Shown here: one piece after another, positions 51,896-60,453 of the stretch
Position numbering within the stretch: position 1 is the first letter of the stretch
How the letters are laid out: every line of letters starts with the position of its first letter
NCBI GenBank assembly: GCA_021775755.1
Contig: JAJFHE010000047.1
Span: 16,188-80,187 of the forward strand
Direction of reading: 5' to 3'
From: Hyphomicrobiales bacterium
GTDB lineage: Bacteria; Pseudomonadota; Alphaproteobacteria; Rhizobiales; JAJFHB01
Length of the DNA stretch: 64,000 nt
Made by a program: the position numbers and the translations under genes
The notes under the pieces: model-generated
Databases searched by the model: none
Seen by the model: the letters and a program-made list of their open reading frames with translations, nothing else
Told to the model about the DNA's origin: nothing

Positions 51896-52063
51896 TCAGC
51901 CGCTCGGGCCGGCGGCCTTCAGCGTTGCGTCGAACCCTTCGAGCATGGGCGTGCCGTAAGTTTCGTAGAGTTCCTTGATTGCGGCCGCTTCCGTTTCATC
52001 CGCATTGGCGGATGGGTCATCCCCCTTGAACGGATAGCCGACCGAGAATCTCTCAATCTCCAT
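51896..52063 (-). CDS. Small acidic hypothetical protein
   Basis: 55 residues from ATG 52063, with GGGAGACC upstream. Acidic and soluble (DETEAAAIKELYETYG, PMLEGFDATLKAAG). No family was recognised. Codon third positions are GC-rich, which supports coding, but the short length keeps this tentative. Confidence 0.5.
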   Translation of the reverse strand: MEIERFSVGYPFKGDDPSANADETEAAAIKELYETYGTPMLEGFDATLKAAGPSG

Positions 52064-52157
52064 TGTCTCGGTCTCCCGATGTTCCTGCCCGAGTTTTAGC
52101 GTCGCGGAGGGCAGGCTTTTCGTCAAGCGGGTATGGTGGTCGCGGAGCGGGTCCGCT

Positions 52158-52367
52158 ATGCTGGTGCCCATGGCCTTGCTGCTCAACCGTCTCGCCCGCT
52201 TTGCGGCGCAGAAGATCGCCCAGAACCCGCAGGTGCGTGAAAAGGCGGGAGACGTTGCGCGCGCGGTTGCCCAGGAAGCTCAGGCAATCGCGAAGGAAGA
52301 CGACAAGGCGCGCGCGGCGGGGCGCTCGGTGCGCCGTTTCCTCGACGGCTTCAACGGCGAGCGCTAG
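52158..52367 (+). CDS. Small helical hypothetical protein
   Basis: 69 residues (or 65 from the second ATG at 52170). A short hydrophobic N-terminus (LLLNRLARFAAQKI) leads to a charged helix (NPQVREKAGDVARAVAQEA, EDDKARAAGRSVRRFLDGF). Small proteins of this composition are common in Hyphomicrobiales, but none is named here. The stop overlaps the end of the opposing acetyltransferase by 4 bp. Confidence 0.6.
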   Translation: MLVPMALLLNRLARFAAQKIAQNPQVREKAGDVARAVAQEAQAIAKEDDKARAAGRSVRRFLDGFNGER

Positions 52368-52873
52368 CCGGCCCTTCCAAACCATTCCGGTGCGCCAAGC
52401 ACCACCGATGTCTCGACTTGCCGCGCCGGGATCGACCAATAGCGATTGAGAAGTTCTGGAACCTCGTCGCGCGGCACGAGCTTGAACCCGTGTTTTTCGT
52501 AAAACCCTATCGCCCAGTCCGCGGCTGCCCAGGTGCCTATGAGCATGGGGTTTGGAGCGAGCGGGCGCAGATGCGCCAGGAGCGCGCCGCCAATGCCGAC
52601 GCCCTGCGCCTTGCTTGCCACATAGGCATGGCGGATCAGCGTCACGTTCTGCACGTCCTGAATGCCCATGACGCCAAACAGCGTTCCGTCTGCCTCGTAT
52701 CCCCAGAAAATCACGCCGGCTGCGATCTCTACGGCAAGCGCGTCAGCGCTCATGTAGGGTTCGCGATAACGATCCACGGGAATTATGCCCGCATAGGCGC
52801 GCGCCGCATCGTTGACAATGGCGAGGATGGCATCGCTTTCATCGGGGCGGCAGGGGCGGATGAGATGGGGCAT
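52364..52873 (-). CDS. GNAT family N-acetyltransferase
   Basis: 169 residues from ATG 52873; an in-frame TTG at 52909 is possible. It has an IRPCRPDESDAILAIVNDAARAYAG N-terminus, the core NVTLIRHAYVASKAQGVGIGGALLAHL with the acetyl-CoA loop Q-G-V-G-I-G, and AIGFYEKHGFKLVPRDE. The acceptor is unknown; the DAARAYAGIIPxDR segment places it in a common uncharacterised subgroup. Confidence 0.85.
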   Translation of the reverse strand: MPHLIRPCRPDESDAILAIVNDAARAYAGIIPVDRYREPYMSADALAVEIAAGVIFWGYEADGTLFGVMGIQDVQNVTLIRHAYVASKAQGVGIGGALLAHLRPLAPNPMLIGTWAAADWAIGFYEKHGFKLVPRDEVPELLNRYWSIPARQVETSVVLGAPEWFGRAG

Positions 52874-53103
52874 CTGGCGGGCGGCTTTTATCGTTTCAAA
52901 CGAATTCAACTGGCTTCGTTATCGCTTTTTCGGTGCTTTGGGGGCAAGTCTCGCACAAGCGATCATGGTTAACGCAGAATTAATGCCCGCCACGTACCCT
53001 CTTGCATATCGTGCCCTTAACGGTTAATTCTTGGCCGGTTAGAGCGCATTTGAGCGAAACGGATTGCATGTCGATGGCATTGTCGCAAGCAAGCGAAGAC
53101 ACC

Positions 53104-53193
53104 ATGACCCCAGTACCGGCGGACGCCGGCACTGGCGCATCCGCGCGTGCGGCTCTCCTCCTTTCACTGGACCTCCTCCTTATCAGCCCCTGA
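53104..53193 (+). CDS. leuL: Leucine-rich leader peptide of leuA
   Basis: A 29-codon frame in the leuA leader ends ARAALLLSLDLLLISP. The run LLLSLDLLL has seven leucines in nine codons and ends 110 bp before the leuA ATG. In-frame ATGs at 53068 and 53074 would make a longer peptide. Leucine-codon clusters before leuA are the mark of ribosome-mediated attenuation. Downstream, CCCCT (53187-53191) can pair with AGGGG near 53224-53228, and a CCC-TTGC-GGG hairpin lies between, but no U-run terminator is obvious. The rest of the 390-bp gap from 52910 to 53303 holds no other gene. Confidence 0.65.
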   Translation: MTPVPADAGTGASARAALLLSLDLLLISP

Positions 53194-53303
53194 GCGCTGA
53201 CGGTCCCTTGCGGGCGGGTGTTTAGGGGAGTTCAAGCAAGACAAGAACACCAGTGAATGCGCCGGCGGAGAACGCGGCGCTCTCCCGATAAGGAAACGAC
53301 AAC

Positions 53304-54860
53304 ATGACTAACGATAATTCCAAAGACCGCGTCTACATATTCGACACGACGCTGCGCGATGGCGAACAGTCACCGGGCGCCTCGATGACACTGGGCGAGA
53401 AACTGCAGATCGCCGAAGTGCTCGACGAGATGGGCGTCGACATCATCGAGGCGGGCTTTCCGATTGCCTCCAACGGCGATTTCGAGGCTGTTACCGAAGT
53501 CTCCAAGATGGTCAAGAACGCGGTGGTGTGCGGGCTGGCGCGCGCCGGTGACAAGGACATCGACCGCGCCGCCGATGCGCTCAAGCATGCCAAGCAATCG
53601 CGCATCCACACGTTCATCTCAACCAGCCCCCTGCACATGAAGTTCAAGCTGCAGATGGAGCCGGAAGAAGTTTACGAGGCGGTGATCTCGTCGGTAACGC
53701 GGGCGCGCGGCTATACCGATAACGTCGAATGGTCCTGCGAGGACGGCACGCGCACGGAGCACGATTTCATGTGCCGCTGCGTCGAGGCCGCGATCAAGGC
53801 AGGCGCGACCACCATCAATGTGCCGGACACGGTAGGCTACACGGTGCCCGAAGAGCACTTTGAACTCTTCACAATGCTGCGCCAGCGTGTCCCGAATTCC
53901 GACAAGGCGATCTTCTCCGCCCATTGCCACAATGATCTGGGCATGGCGGTTGCAAACTCGCTGGCGGCGGTGCGCGCCGGTGCACGCCAGATTGAGTGCA
54001 CAATAAACGGAATGGGCGAGCGTGCGGGCAATGCGGCGCTGGAAGAGATCGTCATGGCGCTGCGGACCCGCGGCGACGTGCTGCCTTACGACAGCAGCGT
54101 GAACACGGAAGTGATCACGCGGGTCTCCAAACTGGTTTCGAACGTCACCGCGTTTCCCGTGCAGTACAACAAGGCGATCGTCGGCAAGAATGCCTTTGCG
54201 CATGAAAGCGGCATTCATCAGGACGGCATGCTGAAGAACGCGGAAACCTACGAGATCATGACGCCGGAAAGCGTTGGTCTGAAGGAAAGCTCCCTCGTCA
54301 TGGGTAAGCATTCAGGCCGCCACGCCTTCCGCACCAAGCTGGAAGAAATGGGCTACGAGCTGGGTGACAATCAGTTCCAGGATGTGTTCGCCCGCTTCAA
54401 GGATCTCGCTGACAAGAAGAAGCATGTCTACGACGAGGACATCGAAGCTCTGGTTGACGATCAGATCGCCCATGCCGACGATAACATCAAGGTCGTGGCG
54501 CTGACGGTTATCGCGGGAACTGGCGGTCCGCAGAAGGCGACATTGACGCTCGAGGTCGACGACCGGCACATCACCAAGGAATGTACCGGCGATGGTCCGG
54601 TGGACGCGACGTTCAATGCCATTAAGGCGATTGTCGATCACTCCGCGAGCCTGCAGCTCTTTCAGGTGAGTGCGGTGACCGAAGGCACGGATGCGCAGGC
54701 TGAAGTGAGTGTCAGGCTTGAAGAAGACGGCAAGACTGTCACCGGCCGTGGCGCCGACACCGACACTTTGGTGTCTTCCGCCAAGGCCTATGTGAGCGCC
54801 TTGAACAAGCTGATGGTCAAACGCCAGAAAACCAAACCGGAAGCGCTGGCCGCGTCCTGA
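53304..54860 (+). CDS. leuA: 2-Isopropylmalate synthase
   Basis: 518 residues. It condenses acetyl-CoA with 2-oxoisovalerate, the committed step of leucine synthesis. The catalytic barrel starts YIFDTTLRDGEQSPGASM and has the metal-binding SAHCHNDLGMAVANSLAAV. NGMGERAGNAALEEIVMAL and HESGIHQDGMLKN follow. The C-terminal 120 residues form the leucine-binding regulatory domain. The 2-oxoisovalerate comes from the ilvBNC pathway encoded upstream. A leucine-rich leader peptide precedes it and a strong terminator follows. Confidence 0.97.
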   Translation: MTNDNSKDRVYIFDTTLRDGEQSPGASMTLGEKLQIAEVLDEMGVDIIEAGFPIASNGDFEAVTEVSKMVKNAVVCGLARAGDKDIDRAADALKHAKQSRIHTFISTSPLHMKFKLQMEPEEVYEAVISSVTRARGYTDNVEWSCEDGTRTEHDFMCRCVEAAIKAGATTINVPDTVGYTVPEEHFELFTMLRQRVPNSDKAIFSAHCHNDLGMAVANSLAAVRAGARQIECTINGMGERAGNAALEEIVMALRTRGDVLPYDSSVNTEVITRVSKLVSNVTAFPVQYNKAIVGKNAFAHESGIHQDGMLKNAETYEIMTPESVGLKESSLVMGKHSGRHAFRTKLEEMGYELGDNQFQDVFARFKDLADKKKHVYDEDIEALVDDQIAHADDNIKVVALTVIAGTGGPQKATLTLEVDDRHITKECTGDGPVDATFNAIKAIVDHSASLQLFQVSAVTEGTDAQAEVSVRLEEDGKTVTGRGADTDTLVSSAKAYVSALNKLMVKRQKTKPEALAAS

Positions 54861-54881
54861 AACATTTCACCACGTTAACGG

Positions 54882-54920
54882 CGCCGCCGCTTGAGAGATG
54901 ATCTCTGGCGGCGGCGTTTT
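54882..54920 (+). terminator. Strong intrinsic terminator after leuA
   Basis: Nine GC base pairs (CGCCGCCGC / GCGGCGGCG) are topped, after a small mismatch, by five more pairs (AGAGA / TCTCT) around a 3-nt loop. TTTTGCTT follows. It lies 21 bp after the leuA stop. Confidence 0.9.
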
Positions 54921-54942
54921 GCTTACCGGCGGGTCCCACCCC

Positions 54943-55359
54943 ATGAACCACGTCTTTGTCTATGGCACGCTGAAACGCAAGCACCCCTATCATGAGAGCA
55001 ATCTTGCGGGCGAATGGCTGATCGGGTGCTACCGTACGTGCCACAGCTACCCGCTGGTCGTGGCGGGACGATGGTTCTCGCCCGTCCTGATTGACGAGCG
55101 CGGCAGCGGTCAGCGGGTTCTGGGCGAACTTTATGGCGTCGGCGACGAGGTGCTTGCCCGCCTTGACGAATTGGAAGGCACGCATGTGCCGCACGGGTAC
55201 CAGCGAAGCCGCGTGCCCATCGAACCGGGGGCCGGCGGCGGGCTGATGGAGGTTTGGGCCTACTTCAAATCCCGTGCCCAGCTTGAAATCATCCACGATC
55301 AGGATCTGGAAGAATATCTGCCCGATCCAAGATACGTGCCGGGCTGGCGGCGCGGCTAA
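54943..55359 (+). CDS. Gamma-glutamylcyclotransferase-like (AIG2/GGCT fold) protein
   Basis: 138 residues. HVFVYGTLKRKHPYH is the YGTLR-type motif of the cyclotransferase fold, followed by VLGELYGVGDEVLARLDELEG (conserved Glu region) and VWAYF. Members act on gamma-glutamyl amines or peptides, or are of unknown function. ATG 54943 gives the normal start; the frame extends upstream into the leuA terminator. Confidence 0.88.
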   Translation: MNHVFVYGTLKRKHPYHESNLAGEWLIGCYRTCHSYPLVVAGRWFSPVLIDERGSGQRVLGELYGVGDEVLARLDELEGTHVPHGYQRSRVPIEPGAGGGLMEVWAYFKSRAQLEIIHDQDLEEYLPDPRYVPGWRRG

Positions 55360-55371
55360 TGCTGCTGCGGC

Positions 55372-55557
55372 CTATTTGTCAGCGGCAAGAACACCAGCAG
55401 TTGCCCAATCCTCCTTCGACACGTCGGTGATCATGACCTGCACACTTTCCGGCGTGCCGCCGCAGGTGTCGATGAAAGCTTCCGTCACCTGTTTTACGAG
55501 CGCTCGCTTCTGGTCGACCGTGCGGCCCTCATACATTTCGACGCGGATCATAGGCAT
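55372..55557 (-). CDS. 4-Oxalocrotonate tautomerase family protein
   Basis: 61 residues, the normal monomer size. MPMIRVEMYEGRTVDQKRALV places the catalytic Pro directly after the initiator Met, as required. VTEAFIDTCGGTPESVQVMITDV completes the beta-alpha-beta unit. The reaction is a keto-enol tautomerisation on an unknown substrate. ATG 55557 was chosen because any upstream start would bury the catalytic proline. Confidence 0.88.
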   Translation of the reverse strand: MPMIRVEMYEGRTVDQKRALVKQVTEAFIDTCGGTPESVQVMITDVSKEDWATAGVLAADK

Positions 55558-55702
55558 GAGCAAAGGTTTCCGAGTTTGTGTTTCGATTTTCGCGAGAATG
55601 CGATGGGATTCAGCATCTTGTAAACCGGATAATGCCACGCGCAAAAACGCCCGCCGTGCGCTGGGCACCGCGGGCGCTTAATGTTCCGATGACCGCTGGG
55701 AG

Positions 55703-56095
55703 CTAGTTGATGACTTCCCAGAAGAGGCCAACAATGGCCACCGTGCCAACGGCGAAAACCAGCGTGCGCACGAAGGGGACGGCAAAATAATAAACCAGCG
55801 CATGTGCGACGCGGCTCCAGAAGAATATCGCCGCCCACATTGCCGTCGTGGCGTTCGACTGGCCGGTGGCATGGGCAACCAGGACCAGAGCGGCGAAGGG
55901 CGCGAACACTTCAACGGCATTGAGATGCGCGCGGTTGGCGCGCTGCGCCCAAAGGGGCACAGGTCTTGATGCCGGATCGCGGTAATTTTCGGCTGAGAGG
56001 AACCCGTTGGTCATTACCTGCCCGGCAATGTAAGGGATCCACAAAAGGCCTGTCAGAAGCGCCGTCCAGGCGAGATAACCAAGATCAGGGGTCAT
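55703..56095 (-). CDS. MAPEG family membrane protein
   Basis: 130 residues with four hydrophobic segments. It contains PLWAQRANRAHLNAVEVFAPFAALVLVAHATG, the MAPEG signature region (RANRAHxNxxE), and RVAHALVYYFAVPFVRTLVFAVG. MAPEG proteins include microsomal-type glutathione transferases; bacterial members of this subgroup are uncharacterised. The ATG at 56095 gives the family length. Confidence 0.87.
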   Translation of the reverse strand: MTPDLGYLAWTALLTGLLWIPYIAGQVMTNGFLSAENYRDPASRPVPLWAQRANRAHLNAVEVFAPFAALVLVAHATGQSNATTAMWAAIFFWSRVAHALVYYFAVPFVRTLVFAVGTVAIVGLFWEVIN

Positions 56096-56345
56096 GCTGC
56101 TGTCTCCCGTTCGAGATTGAAAAGTCGAAGGACGTAGTCTCGGGCAACACAAAATATGTTCAAGAACATTTTTTGAGAATCGTTGCTGCGCAAACATTAT
56201 AGCTCGTGAGCCGCCGTTCTGCGAAGGCAGTCCGCGCCTTACGCGCGTCACGTTTGCGGCTATACTTGGATCACGGTGCCATCTGCCCGATATCCAGTCC
56301 GGACCGGTTCTGGCGACAATAAGGCGAACGGCGAGGCGAACGGCC

Positions 56346-56678
56346 ATGATAATCCAGCCACGCTTTGAGGAGCGTTCGGACGATCACAGCTTTTTGGGCG
56401 GTGCGCCCACGGAGCTGCGGGTCGGGGGGGCCATATTCGCGGTCGGGTGCATTGTTGCCGCTCTGCTTGCTGCCTACGCTGCTTTGGGAACGCGGCTTGC
56501 GGGCCTCCCGCTGCTTGAACCTGTCGCTTATCTGTTGCTCGGGATTTCCGCCGTCGCGCTGCTCGCAATTTTCCTGATCACCTTTATTCGCGATCAGTTC
56601 CGCGCCGGCCTTTATCTGGTCGGCTGCTGGCTGGTGACGCTATTTGCAATATTTGTGGTGTTTCAGGTGTTCGGCTGA
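56346..56678 (+). CDS. Small membrane protein of unknown function
   Basis: 110 residues. A polar N-terminus of about 25 residues is followed by three hydrophobic segments (about 27-48, 54-80 and 88-110), the last ending at the C-terminus. No family was recognised. GC-rich third positions and the clean membrane pattern support a real gene. The 229 bp after it hold no gene. Confidence 0.65.
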   Translation: MIIQPRFEERSDDHSFLGGAPTELRVGGAIFAVGCIVAALLAAYAALGTRLAGLPLLEPVAYLLLGISAVALLAIFLITFIRDQFRAGLYLVGCWLVTLFAIFVVFQVFG

Positions 56679-56907
56679 ACGCCGCCAGGAAAGCCTTTAC
56701 CCAAAAAGAAAAAGGCGGCCCCCCCAAAGAGAAAGACAGGTTCGCACCGAAGCGCGATCCTGCCTCCCTGTGACCTGTCTGGTCATCAAGAACCGAAGCT
56801 CTTTCTCACCATCTTGGTCACCCATATAGTGGGACAGGCAGGCGACAGGCGCCAGTGTTTCGGTCAGGATATCCACAAGATCGTGGATGGCAGGGAGCAA
56901 AAATCAC

Positions 56908-57597
56908 ATGAGTGATCTTCAGTTTTACAGCGCGGAGGTTTGCCCGTTTGCCCAGAGGTCGCTCTTGGCGCTTATGGAAAAAGGCATAGAATACGAGCAC
57001 ATAGAGATAGATCTTCGCAACAAACCTGAGTGGTTTGAGAAGGTTTCGCCCTACAGCAAGGTGCCGGTGCTGAAGCACGGAGAAACGCGCGTCTACGAAT
57101 CCTCCATCATCAATGAGTATCTGGAGGAGGTGTATCGCGAGCCCGCATTGCTGCCCGCAGATGCCGGTGCGCGGGCGCAGGCGCGCATCTGGATCGACTT
57201 CGACAACGTCAAATTCGTACCGGCCTTCTACAAGGTGCTGCTTGCCGACGATGCGGCGCGGCGCCGCGAATTGGCGGAGACGATCGTCGATGGCTGGCGG
57301 TTCGTCGAACGCGAAGCGCTGGGGTCCGGGGCCGGTGGCAACTACTGGCTCGGCGATGAGGTTTCGCTGGTCGATCTTGCCGTCTACCCGCACATGGAAA
57401 GGCTTGCCGTGCTGGAGGCCTACCGCGGCATTGCCCTGCCGCGCGAATGCGGGGCGATCAGGGCGTGGCTCGAAGCGATGGGGGAACGCCAGTCAGTGCG
57501 CCGAACCGCTCACGATGCGGATTATCATGTGAAGTCTTATGCGCGTTATGCGGACGGTTCCGCCGACGGCACGACCGCCCGCGACATGCGCATGTGA
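56908..57597 (+). CDS. Glutathione S-transferase family protein
   Basis: 229 residues. The thioredoxin-like N-domain starts DLQFYSAEVCPFAQRSLLAL, with Cys12 in an omega-like C-P-F-A position, and has the glutathione-binding SKVPVLKHGETRVYESSIINEYLEE. The C-terminal helical domain has WLGDEVSLVDLAVYPHMERL. Cys-type GSTs often act as thiol transferases or reductases. ATG 56908 fits the family N-terminus; an ATG 21 bp earlier is possible. Confidence 0.9.
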   Translation: MSDLQFYSAEVCPFAQRSLLALMEKGIEYEHIEIDLRNKPEWFEKVSPYSKVPVLKHGETRVYESSIINEYLEEVYREPALLPADAGARAQARIWIDFDNVKFVPAFYKVLLADDAARRRELAETIVDGWRFVEREALGSGAGGNYWLGDEVSLVDLAVYPHMERLAVLEAYRGIALPRECGAIRAWLEAMGERQSVRRTAHDADYHVKSYARYADGSADGTTARDMRM

Positions 57598-57771
57598 AGG
57601 CGCGGCCAAAATTTTCTCAGAAAATCGTGCTCGCCGGACCGATTATTTTTCCCAATGCCGAATCATGAGTTATGATCCTGTGAGTTGTGAGGCGGTGATG
57701 ATGGTGTCGTCATCTCGCTAGTGTACGGGTCGCGTGATCCTGACAGTCCGGGATTGCAGTTAGTGCGTTGA

Positions 57772-58827
<1,056 letters not shown>

Positions 58828-58911
58828 TCACGGGGACGGCGGAAATACACTCGAACGACAAAGTTTCAGGGAGGCACAACCTCTCTGGACGATAAAGAGG
58901 GGTGTGGACCG

Positions 58912-59865
58912 GTGTCGATCGGCCCAGGGAGAAAACGTCCTTCCGCGCAGGGGTTTCTGACCCGCAGCGTCTGGCTCTATGCACTTGTTCTGACATCCGT
59001 ATTCCTGCTTATCGTAGGCCGCAAGGACAGCGACGTGGTCGACAGTCTGAGGCTCGCGGTCACCGACCTGACAGCGCCGGCGTTTGAGGCCGCGTCCGGA
59101 CCTATCGGCAGTTTGCGGAGTTTTGCGGCGCAAATCGGTTCTTACACATATCTGTCCGACGAGGTCGCAAGACTGCGCCGCGAAAACGAGGAACTGAGAT
59201 CCTGGCAGACGCGGGCGCGTGAAATGCAGTCAACGCTTGTGCGTTACGAGGAATTGCTCAACGTGCGCAAGGAGCCGGAACTCGCATTTGTTACGGCGCG
59301 GGTCATTGCGGATGCGCGCGGGCCGTTCGTGCGCACGGTTCTGGTCAATGCCGGCACGCGCCAAGGTGTGCGGCAGAACCAGGCGGTTATGGACGGGCGC
59401 GGGCTTGTCGGGCGCACCATTGCCATCGGCGAGGAAGCTTCGCGCGTGCTGCTGGTGACGGATCTCGACAGCCGCATTCCCGTGCGGATCGAACCGCAGG
59501 GCGTGCGGGCGATCCTGACGGGCACGAACAACCCTCATCCGCGCATCGACTTTCTCCCCTCCAATACGCAAGTGCAGGACGGTGACGAAGTCTACACATC
59601 GGGCGATGGCGGGCAGTTGCCGCCCGGGTTGCCGATCGGCGTAATCTCGATCTCGGGTGCAGGCTCGCCGCGGGTTGCACCTTACGCGCAGACGCACAGG
59701 CTGCGATTTGTGCGGATCTTCGAGTACCAGCCCTCGCTCGCCATCGACGCGCGCAACGACATGCCGGATGCGCTGGATAGCGGGGGCGAGGCCGCCGAGC
59801 CGGCCGAAGCGGCGTCCCTTGAAACCGGTGCGGCGGAGGTGGCCCTCGAACAACCGGAGAATTGA
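58912..59865 (+). CDS. mreC: Rod shape-determining protein MreC
   Basis: 317 residues from a GTG. One membrane helix (about 20-38) is followed by a periplasmic coiled coil (YLSDEVARLRRENEELRSWQ) and the MreC beta domains (VIADARGPFVRTVLVNAGTRQGV, DLDSRIPVRI, GLPIGVISISG). An acidic Ala/Glu tail ends it. MreC links MreB to PBP2 in the elongasome. Confidence 0.95.
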   Translation: MSIGPGRKRPSAQGFLTRSVWLYALVLTSVFLLIVGRKDSDVVDSLRLAVTDLTAPAFEAASGPIGSLRSFAAQIGSYTYLSDEVARLRRENEELRSWQTRAREMQSTLVRYEELLNVRKEPELAFVTARVIADARGPFVRTVLVNAGTRQGVRQNQAVMDGRGLVGRTIAIGEEASRVLLVTDLDSRIPVRIEPQGVRAILTGTNNPHPRIDFLPSNTQVQDGDEVYTSGDGGQLPPGLPIGVISISGAGSPRVAPYAQTHRLRFVRIFEYQPSLAIDARNDMPDALDSGGEAAEPAEAASLETGAAEVALEQPEN

Positions 59866-59922
59866 ATACCTTGAACATTGAGCAGCCGCGGCAAGCGGCG
59901 CCAAACAGCGTTGGGAGGTCAG

Positions 59923-60450
59923 ATGATTGAATTGCGGGGGCAGAGAGGTTTGCTGGGCTGGTGCATGCCGATGCTTCTCGGGCTGTCGATTGTCGTCGCC
60001 TCGCTTCTGCCCCTGGGGGGAGACGGCATCGGGTTGACGCTTGGACCGCATTTTCTGTTTTCGATTATCTATCTTTGTGCCATGGGACCGTCGGCGCGTC
60101 TGCCGGCGGCTGGCGTGTTTGCGCTGGGCCTTCTGCTCGACCTGTTCAGCGCCGGTCCGATCGGGTTCTGGGCGCTGGTGTGTCTGATCGCGCAGGCGCT
60201 CAGTTTTCTCATCGCCCGGGTGTTGGCAAGCCGGCGCGCGGTTCTGCGCTGGACCGGGTTTTGTGCCGTTGACGCGGCGGTCAGCGGGTTTGCCTGGGCT
60301 CTTGCCAGCCTTTATTTCGGTGCCTGGATTTCTCCGGTTGGCCTTGCCACGGGCGCGATGGCCGCGTGTATTGCATTTCCAGCCATCGCCTGGATGGCGG
60401 AACGGTTGCAAGGCACCGTGCGGTCGCGCGCGGTGGCGAAGGGGCTCTAG
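59923..60450 (+). CDS. mreD: Rod shape-determining protein MreD
   Basis: 175 residues with about five membrane segments (SIVVASLLPLG, FLFSIIYLCAMG, AGVFALGLLLDLFSAGPIGFWALVCLI). The LGLLLDLFSAGPIGFWAL stretch is typical of MreD. It is the integral membrane partner of MreC and RodA. ATG 59923 follows GGGAGG; the frame is open 15 codons further upstream. It ends 3 bp before mrdA. Confidence 0.93.
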   Translation: MIELRGQRGLLGWCMPMLLGLSIVVASLLPLGGDGIGLTLGPHFLFSIIYLCAMGPSARLPAAGVFALGLLLDLFSAGPIGFWALVCLIAQALSFLIARVLASRRAVLRWTGFCAVDAAVSGFAWALASLYFGAWISPVGLATGAMAACIAFPAIAWMAERLQGTVRSRAVAKGL

Positions 60451-60453
60451 GCG

